From contig NZ_RDSR01000020.1 in NCBI RefSeq assembly GCF_003716325.1, positions 1 to 60,048 of the forward strand: 60,048 bases of DNA, given 5' to 3'. The notes beneath the pieces were generated by a model. It saw nothing but the letters and a program-made list of their open reading frames with translations, searched no databases and was not told the DNA's origin. A program made the translations under genes and the position numbers. Positions within the stretch are counted from its first letter, which is position 1. Each line of letters opens with the position of its first letter. This DNA comes from Cryobacterium tepidiphilum (lineage in GTDB: Bacteria > Actinomycetota > Actinomycetes > Actinomycetales > Microbacteriaceae). This document shows positions 55,055 through 60,048 of the stretch, one piece after another.

Positions 55055-55754
55055 CTCCACCCGCGGTGTCGAGGCCGGGCAGGATGCCGTCTTCCACGGC
55101 ACGGCGAAGCAGGTCGACCTTCGTGGGGGCGGGGCGGCCGACCTCCACGTACTTCACGCGGATCCGGTCCAGGTACTCGCGGGCCGTGGAGTGCGCGATG
55201 CCGAGCTGCATGGCGACCATCTTCAGCGGCAGCCCGGAGGCGTAGAGGTGCAGCACGTCGCGCTCGCGGCGGCCCAGCTGGGCCTTGGCGAAGTCGGCGT
55301 CGGCGTCGATGGCGCTGGCCCACTCCAGGTTGTTGAGTACGTCGCCGCGGGCAACGGATGCGACGGCCGCCATGACGGTCGTCGTCGGCGACGACTTGGG
55401 GATGACGCCGGCCGCACCGGCGGCGAGCGCCTCGCGCACGAGCGCCACCCGGTCGGCGATGCTGTGCACGAGCACGGCCGCGCCGGTGCCCTGCACGAGC
55501 TTCACGTTGTCGGTGACCACGGAGCCGTCGCCGAGGGAGAGGTCGAGCACGATGACGTCGCACACCCGGCCGTCGAGGCCCCGCACCAGTTCACACGCGG
55601 TCGCGGCGGCGAGCACGACCTCGAATCCGGCATCTTCGCACGCCGCCTGCAGTCCGAGGCGCACCGATTCGTGGTCGTCGACGATGCCCACGCGCACCCG
55701 CCCGCCCGGCATCTGGTCGACATCGGCCGGCGTGGTCTGGGCTGCTGGGGTCAC
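55041..55754 (-). CDS. NarL/FixJ-type response regulator
   Basis: 237 residues. The receiver domain has GIVDDHESVRLGL (acidic pocket), the phosphorylated aspartate in VIVLDLSLGDGS, and the switch serine and lysine in LVHSIADR and IPKSSP. The LuxR-type helix-turn-helix is LGRRERDVLHLYASGLPLKMVAMQLGIAHSTAREYLDRIRVKYVEVGR. GTG 55754 has AAGGAG about 10 bases upstream. It is the first gene of the three-gene signalling operon. Target genes are unknown. Confidence 0.92.
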   Translation of the reverse strand: MTPAAQTTPADVDQMPGGRVRVGIVDDHESVRLGLQAACEDAGFEVVLAAATACELVRGLDGRVCDVIVLDLSLGDGSVVTDNVKLVQGTGAAVLVHSIADRVALVREALAAGAAGVIPKSSPTTTVMAAVASVARGDVLNNLEWASAIDADADFAKAQLGRRERDVLHLYASGLPLKMVAMQLGIAHSTAREYLDRIRVKYVEVGRPAPTKVDLLRRAVEDGILPGLDTAGGDENG

Positions 55755-55865
55755 GGCGAGCGCACTCCTTCATCTCTGTACGTTTCAGGGCGTAACGGCG
55801 GCGCGAGACGGCAGAACCGCCCGGCGCCGCACCCGCCGGTGCTGCACGCCTCAGCTTAGCGACAG

Positions 55866-57173
55866 CTACCGCGTGAGCAGGGCGACGGCTTCGACGTGGT
55901 GCGTATTGGGGAACAGGTCGAAGGCGCGGAGGCTGCGAAGCTGGTAGCCGTGGCCGGCGAAGAGGGCCACGTCGCGGGCCAGGGCGACCGGGTCGCAGGC
56001 CACATAGACGACCTGAGCGGGCCCCAGCGCGCCGAGCTGGTCGACGACGGCGCGGCCGGCGCCGGAGCGCGGCGGGTCGAGCACCACGGTGCCGGCGGCG
56101 AGCCGGGAGAGCTCGGCCTCGCTGGACTCGGCAAGGGTGCGCTGCAGGAACCGGTCGACCCGGTCGGTCTGCGCGTTGGCGCCCACCCAGTCGGTGAGGT
56201 TCTCGGCCGCGGAGTCCGTCGCGCGCGCATCGCCCTCGACCGAGGTGATGCGCACCGTCGGCCCGAAGCGGTCGCCGACCGCGGCGGCGAGGAGGCCGAC
56301 GCCGCCGTAGAGGTCGAGGTTGGAGGCGCGTGGGTCGAACGCGTCGGCGTCGATCGCGTTCTGCACGGCGCCGTACAGCGTCTCGGCGGCGCGGGAGTGC
56401 ACCTGCCAGAAGCCCGAGACGTCGAGCTGGAACTCGCGGTCGCCGACGCGTTCGCGGATGAGCTTGGGCGGCATCCGTCGCGGCTTGCCCCGCGCATCGC
56501 GCTCGACGACGAGCACCTGAACGTCGCCCTCGGACGGGGCGACGAGGTCGACGGATGCCGCGCCGGGGAAGAGCGCGTCGAGCGGGGCAGCCGCCTCAAC
56601 GGCGCGCTCCGCGAGCGGGAGGTCGTCGACGGGGACGACGGTGTGGGAGCGGGCAGAGTAGGGGCCGACGGTGCCGTCTGCGGCGACGTGCAGGCTCACG
56701 CGGGTGCGCCATCCGGTGCCGTCGAGCTCGTCGCCCGGGGAGGCGTTCAGGCCGACGGGAACCGGCTCGACGACGGCATCCGTGTCGATGCCGGCCATGC
56801 GGTGCAGGGCGTCGGCGAGCACCTGGCGCTTGAGTTCACGCTGGTGGGCGAGCTCGATGTGGCCGAACTCGGCGCCGCCGGCCCGCTCCTCCGGGGCGCG
56901 CTCGACGGCGGCGGCCGACCAGATGTGCGGCTGCCGTTCCGGGGCGGCCTCGAGCACCTCGACGGTCTCGGCGCGCCAGAAGCTCTTGTGCCCGGCGTCG
57001 GTCAGGCGGGCGCGCACGCGTTCGCCGGGAAGGGTGTCGCTCACGAACACCACGCGGCCCTCGTGCCGGGCGACGAAGATTCCGCCGTGGGCTACGTTGG
57101 TGACGTCCAATTCGAGTTCGGAACCGACCGGGCCGTCGCCCTGCGGGCCGGGAGTGTGAGTGCGCGTGGCCAT
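55866..57173 (-). CDS. TRAM-domain RNA uracil-5-methyltransferase (RumA/TrmA type)
   Basis: 435 residues. An N-terminal TRAM domain (VTNVAHGGIFVARHEGRVVFVSDTLPGERVRARL), a middle RNA-binding part, then the methyltransferase core: LDLYGGVGLLAAAVGDRFG (SAM), VVLDPPRSGAGR, the nucleophile cysteine in VYVACDPVALARD and the general base glutamate in HHVEAVALL. It should methylate C5 of a uridine in rRNA or tRNA. No iron-sulfur cysteines are seen. The chosen ATG (57173) faces the maf gene 25 bases away. Confidence 0.9.
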   Translation of the reverse strand: MATRTHTPGPQGDGPVGSELELDVTNVAHGGIFVARHEGRVVFVSDTLPGERVRARLTDAGHKSFWRAETVEVLEAAPERQPHIWSAAAVERAPEERAGGAEFGHIELAHQRELKRQVLADALHRMAGIDTDAVVEPVPVGLNASPGDELDGTGWRTRVSLHVAADGTVGPYSARSHTVVPVDDLPLAERAVEAAAPLDALFPGAASVDLVAPSEGDVQVLVVERDARGKPRRMPPKLIRERVGDREFQLDVSGFWQVHSRAAETLYGAVQNAIDADAFDPRASNLDLYGGVGLLAAAVGDRFGPTVRITSVEGDARATDSAAENLTDWVGANAQTDRVDRFLQRTLAESSEAELSRLAAGTVVLDPPRSGAGRAVVDQLGALGPAQVVYVACDPVALARDVALFAGHGYQLRSLRAFDLFPNTHHVEAVALLTR

Positions 57174-57198
57174 TGATCGAGCATCGCATACCGACGCT

Positions 57199-57837
57199 GT
57201 GCGCCTCCACCTGGCGTCGACGTCGCCGGCGCGGCTGATGCTGCTGCGCTCGGCGGGGATCGAACCGCTCACGCACGCCCCCGGCGTCGACGAGGACGCC
57301 GTGGCCGCCGCCGCTGCGCAGGCGCAGGGCGCGCCGCTCACCCCGGAACGGATGGTGGAGCTGCTGGCCCGCGCCAAGGCGGAGGCTGTGGTGGAGGCGA
57401 CGGGCGTGCAGGGGCTCGTGCTCGGCGGCGACTCGATGTTCGTGCTCGACGGCGCCATCTACGGCAAGCCGCACACGCCGTCGGTGGCGCGCGAGCGCTG
57501 GGGACTCCAGCGCGGGCGCACCGGCAGCCTGTATTCGGGGCACTGGCTGATCGACACGACGGATGCCGGTCATCCGCTGGCAGTCGGCGCGGTTGCCGTC
57601 GCCCAGGTGACCTTCGCGGACGACATCAGCGACGCCGAGCTCGACGCGTACATCGCGTCCGGGGAGCCGCTGTTCGTGGCCGGCGCGTTCACGATCGACA
57701 GCCTCGGGGCGCCATTCATCACCCACGTCGACGGCGACCCGTCGACCGTCGTCGGGCTGTCGCTGCCCACGCTCCGCCGCCTGGTGCGCTCCCTCGGCCA
57801 CGAGTGGACCGCCCTCTGGAACCGCCCCCGCGCCTGA
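57199..57837 (+). CDS. maf: Maf-family nucleotide pyrophosphatase
   Basis: 212 residues from GTG 57199, giving the usual start VRLHLASTSPARLMLLRSAGI. GTG 57160 would overlap the divergent methyltransferase start by 14 bases. Family motifs are LASTSPAR, LGGDSMFVLDGAIYGKPHTP, RGRTGSLYSGHWLID and GAFTIDSLGAPFI. The normal GADT is GGDS, and the usual SPRR is SPAR, so specificity may differ. Maf proteins hydrolyse non-canonical or modified nucleoside triphosphates. It lies between the carboxylase genes, as in other actinobacteria. Confidence 0.85.
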   Translation: MRLHLASTSPARLMLLRSAGIEPLTHAPGVDEDAVAAAAAQAQGAPLTPERMVELLARAKAEAVVEATGVQGLVLGGDSMFVLDGAIYGKPHTPSVARERWGLQRGRTGSLYSGHWLIDTTDAGHPLAVGAVAVAQVTFADDISDAELDAYIASGEPLFVAGAFTIDSLGAPFITHVDGDPSTVVGLSLPTLRRLVRSLGHEWTALWNRPRA

Positions 57838-57901
57838 CGCGCATCGGCCGCCGCCATTCCGGGGCCGCGCCCGCGCGGCCCGGGCCGCCCGCGCCGCCCA
57901 A

Positions 57902-57962
57902 CCGGCCCCGCGGCATCCGTGGCCCGCCCCGCCCCGCCGGCCCCGGCGGCATCCGTGGCCGG
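57902..57962. repeat. Direct repeat around the GGCATCCG octamer
   Basis: Two near-identical 25-base units (57902-57926 and 57937-57962) each read CCGGCCCC-GCGGCATCCGTGGCC. They lie in the 219-base non-coding gap before accA. Confidence 0.8.
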
Positions 57963-58042
57963 GCGGGGCAGTTGTAGGTATTCCTCACCGGTTCGAGGCC
58001 AACTTTGTGGACGAGCCCCAAAGCGCATGCCGCGACGGCCCG

Positions 58043-58048
58043 TAGGCT
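58043..58048 (+). promoter_or_regulatory. -10 box of a probable leaderless transcript (accA)
   Basis: TAGGCT ends 8 bases before the GTG at 58057, with no ribosome site between. Confidence 0.5.
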
Positions 58049-58056
58049 AAAGCACT

Positions 58057-59856
58057 GTGCCACGTATAACGAAAGTCCTCATCGCCAACCGTGGCGAGAT
58101 CGCCGTGCGAGTCATCCGGGCCGCCCAAGACAGCAAGATCACCTCTGTCGCGGTCTACGCCGACCAGGATCGCGACGCCCTCCACGCCCGCCTCGCGGAT
58201 GAGGCGTACGGGCTCGAGGGCACCACCAGCGCCGAGACGTACCTCTCGATCGAGAAAATCCTCTCCGTCGCCCGCCGCGCCGGCGCCGACGCCGTGCACC
58301 CCGGCTACGGGTTCCTCGCCGAGAACGCCGACTTCGCCCGCGCCGTCATGGACGCCGGCCTCATCTGGATCGGCCCGTCACCCGAGGCCATCGAGAAACT
58401 CGGCGACAAGGTCTCCGCACGCCACGTGGCCGAGAAGGTGGGCGCGCCGCTCGCCCCCGGCACGATCAACCCGGTAGCGGATGCCGCCGAGATCCTCGAC
58501 TTCGTCGACCAGCACGGGCTCCCCGTCGCCATCAAGGCCGCCTTCGGCGGCGGCGGGCGCGGCCTCAAGGTCGCCCGCGAGCGCTCCGAGGTGGAGGAGC
58601 TGTTCCAGTCCGCCACACGTGAGGCCGTCGCCGCGTTCGGCCGCGGCGAATGCTTCGTGGAGAAGTACCTCGACCAGCCGCGCCACGTGGAGACCCAGTG
58701 CCTCGCCGACGCGCACGGCAACGTCGTGGTTGTCTCCACCCGCGACTGCTCGCTGCAGCGGCGCCACCAGAAGCTCGTCGAGGAGGCCCCCGCGCCGTTT
58801 CTCACCGACGAGCAGACGGCTGAGCTGTACCGGGCGTCGAAGGCGATCCTCAAGGAGGTCGGCTACCTCGGCGCCGGTACCTGCGAGTTCCTCATCGGCA
58901 AGGACGGCACTGTCTCGTTCCTCGAGGTCAACACGCGCCTGCAGGTGGAGCACCCGGTCTCCGAAGAAGTGACCGGCATCGACCTGGTGCGTGAGCAGTT
59001 CCGCCTCGCCGAGGGCGGCGTGCTCGACTACGACGACCCGGCGCCCACCGGCCACTCGTTCGAATTCCGCATCAACGGCGAGGACGCCGGGCGCGGGTTC
59101 ATCCCCTCCCCCGGCCCCGTGCACGTCTTCAAGCCCGCGGGCGGCCCCGGCGTGCGCGTCGACAGCGGCGTACAGGCCGGCGACGTCATCTCCGGGTCGT
59201 TCGACTCGCTGCTGGCCAAGCTCATCGTCACCGGCGCCACCCGCGAGGAGGCGCTGGAGCGCTCCCGCCGCGCCCTCGACGAGTTCGAGGTGGCGGGCCT
59301 CCCCACCGTGCTGCCGTTCCACCGCGACATCGTGCGCGACCCGGCCTTCGCACCGGAGAACGGCGAGCCGTTCTCGGTGTACACCCGCTGGATCGAGACG
59401 GACTACGACAACGACATCGAGCCCTGGTCCGGCAGCTTGGAAGACCCCGCCGAGGCGCAGAAGCAGCACAGCGTCGTGGTCGAGGTCGACGGCCGGCGCA
59501 TCGAGGTACGGATGCCGGCACGCCTGATGCCGGGCGCGGCATCCGCTGAGCAGACGGCCGGCGCACCCCCGCGTCGCCGCAGCGGCACGGGCAGCCACGC
59601 GGTCGACACCGGCACCGGCGACGCCGTGAAGGCGCCGATGCAGGCGACGGTCGTGAAGCTCGCCGTCGCCGAGGGCGACGCCGTCGTCAAGGGCGACCTG
59701 CTGCTGGTGCTTGAGGCCATGAAGATGGAGCAGCCGATGACCGCGCACAAGGACGGTGTCGTCGGCACCATCGCGGCCGAGGTCGGCACGACCGTGTCGT
59801 CCGGCCACCTGCTGCTCACCCTGATCGACGCGCCCGCGGCCGCCGACGCCGCCTAG
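58057..59856 (+). CDS. accA: Acetyl/propionyl-CoA carboxylase alpha subunit (biotin carboxylase plus carrier domain)
   Basis: 599 residues. A biotin carboxylase part (about 1-450) starts [20 protein letters not shown], with ATP-grasp glycine loop [14 protein letters not shown], catalytic [14 protein letters not shown] and the [16 protein letters not shown] segment. A Pro/Arg-rich linker and a C-terminal biotin-carrier domain with the biotinylated lysine in [11 protein letters not shown] follow. It serves fatty and methyl-branched acid synthesis with AccD and AccE, and BirA biotinylates it. It starts at GTG 58057, preceded by a TAGGCT -10 box 8 bases away. No ribosome site is visible. Confidence 0.95.
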   Translation: MPRITKVLIANRGEIAVRVIRAAQDSKITSVAVYADQDRDALHARLADEAYGLEGTTSAETYLSIEKILSVARRAGADAVHPGYGFLAENADFARAVMDAGLIWIGPSPEAIEKLGDKVSARHVAEKVGAPLAPGTINPVADAAEILDFVDQHGLPVAIKAAFGGGGRGLKVARERSEVEELFQSATREAVAAFGRGECFVEKYLDQPRHVETQCLADAHGNVVVVSTRDCSLQRRHQKLVEEAPAPFLTDEQTAELYRASKAILKEVGYLGAGTCEFLIGKDGTVSFLEVNTRLQVEHPVSEEVTGIDLVREQFRLAEGGVLDYDDPAPTGHSFEFRINGEDAGRGFIPSPGPVHVFKPAGGPGVRVDSGVQAGDVISGSFDSLLAKLIVTGATREEALERSRRALDEFEVAGLPTVLPFHRDIVRDPAFAPENGEPFSVYTRWIETDYDNDIEPWSGSLEDPAEAQKQHSVVVEVDGRRIEVRMPARLMPGAASAEQTAGAPPRRRSGTGSHAVDTGTGDAVKAPMQATVVKLAVAEGDAVVKGDLLLVLEAMKMEQPMTAHKDGVVGTIAAEVGTTVSSGHLLLTLIDAPAAADAA

Positions 59857-59912
59857 CACCTGGCCCGCACCGCGACGAACCGGGCCGTCCGCGCCATGTC
59901 GCGTCGCCGGCG

Positions 59913-60016
59913 CGCTGCTCGTAACTCCGGAGATCCTGTCGGCCCTGGCGTTCCCGCCGCACTGGTCCGCGGGCGAGAGCGCGCAGGCGCGGTGTTCTTC
60001 CGGAGTTAGCGACCGG
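59913..60016. repeat. Intergenic inverted repeat, AACTCCGG family, copy 3
   Basis: Left arm about 59913-59936 (core GTAACTCCGGAGATCC) and right arm about 59991-60016 (reverse complement core GTCGCTAACTCCGGAAGAAC) share the AACTCCGG core with copy 1. The region after accA (59857-60048) shows nothing else. Confidence 0.65.
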
Positions 60017-60048
60017 GCGGGGGGGGCGCAGACGCGGGCCCGGGAGGC

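Noticed and set aside
57160..57173. Overlapping divergent starts of maf and the RNA methyltransferase
   Set aside because: The overlap vanishes if maf starts at GTG 57199, which also gives the normal Maf N-terminus.
59857..60048. A gene at the right edge
   Set aside because: Only the inverted repeat is visible; no frame there shows a plausible protein.

Overview
This is high-GC actinobacterial DNA, most likely Microbacteriaceae. The reasons are dense genes with 4 to 14 base overlaps, frequent GTG starts, a WhiB regulator, galactofuranan and teichoic-acid type envelope genes, and an acyl-CoA carboxylase with an epsilon subunit. The genus cannot be fixed from the sequence. The order of conserved genes (ahcY, DUF3499, metallopeptidase-like, whiB2, manA, LCP, purE, purK, gtrA, PH-domain protein, birA, accD, accE, maf, accA) recalls the sahH to accA3 segment of mycobacteria. 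Here a large envelope-polysaccharide island is set into it.

Layout. 1-586: leader and three tandem promoters of a leftward rRNA operon whose 16S gene lies off the left edge. 587-10621: ahcY, DUF3499, a metallopeptidase-family protein, DUF5719, a giant membrane GT2, whiB2-like, galE and manA. 10752-14394: acyl-CoA dehydrogenase, then a tight operon of lipoprotein, atypical NRAMP-like transporter and two PRC-barrel-like proteins. 14434-17568: two O-antigen-ligase-like proteins and VanZ. 17603-41415: envelope island with two CDP-polyol phosphotransferases, a LicD-methyltransferase fusion, a Bcs1-like CDP-ribitol enzyme, a large LGFP-repeat secreted protein, several glycosyltransferases, GlfT2 and Glf, a two-gene ABC exporter, two acyltransferases and a wreck of rmlB. 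41478-50916: Pr6Pr-type membrane protein, a circularly permuted amine oxidase, LCP, purE, purK, gtrA, PH protein, birA, accD and accE. 50917-52646: hairpins, an AbiEi-nuclease gene bracketed by two copies of a long palindrome, and a minisatellite. 52647-59856: an unusual two-component operon, an RNA methyltransferase, maf and accA. 59857-60048: no gene; a dispersed inverted repeat.

How the genes work together. ManA and GalE feed sugar nucleotides. Glf and GlfT2 make galactofuranose chains. The Bcs1-like enzyme makes CDP-ribitol, the TagF-like proteins polymerise polyol phosphates, the ABC pair exports the chains, and the LCP protein probably attaches them to peptidoglycan. LicD-like, acyltransferase and GT2 proteins would decorate them. 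BirA biotinylates the AccA-type subunit that works with AccD and AccE.

Most notable observations: the palindrome-flanked AbiEi-nuclease gene, the circularly permuted amine oxidase, the NRAMP-like/PRC-barrel operon, the LicD-methyltransferase fusion, a family of intergenic inverted repeats, a perfect 19-bp hairpin inside birA, and a strongly over-represented octamer.
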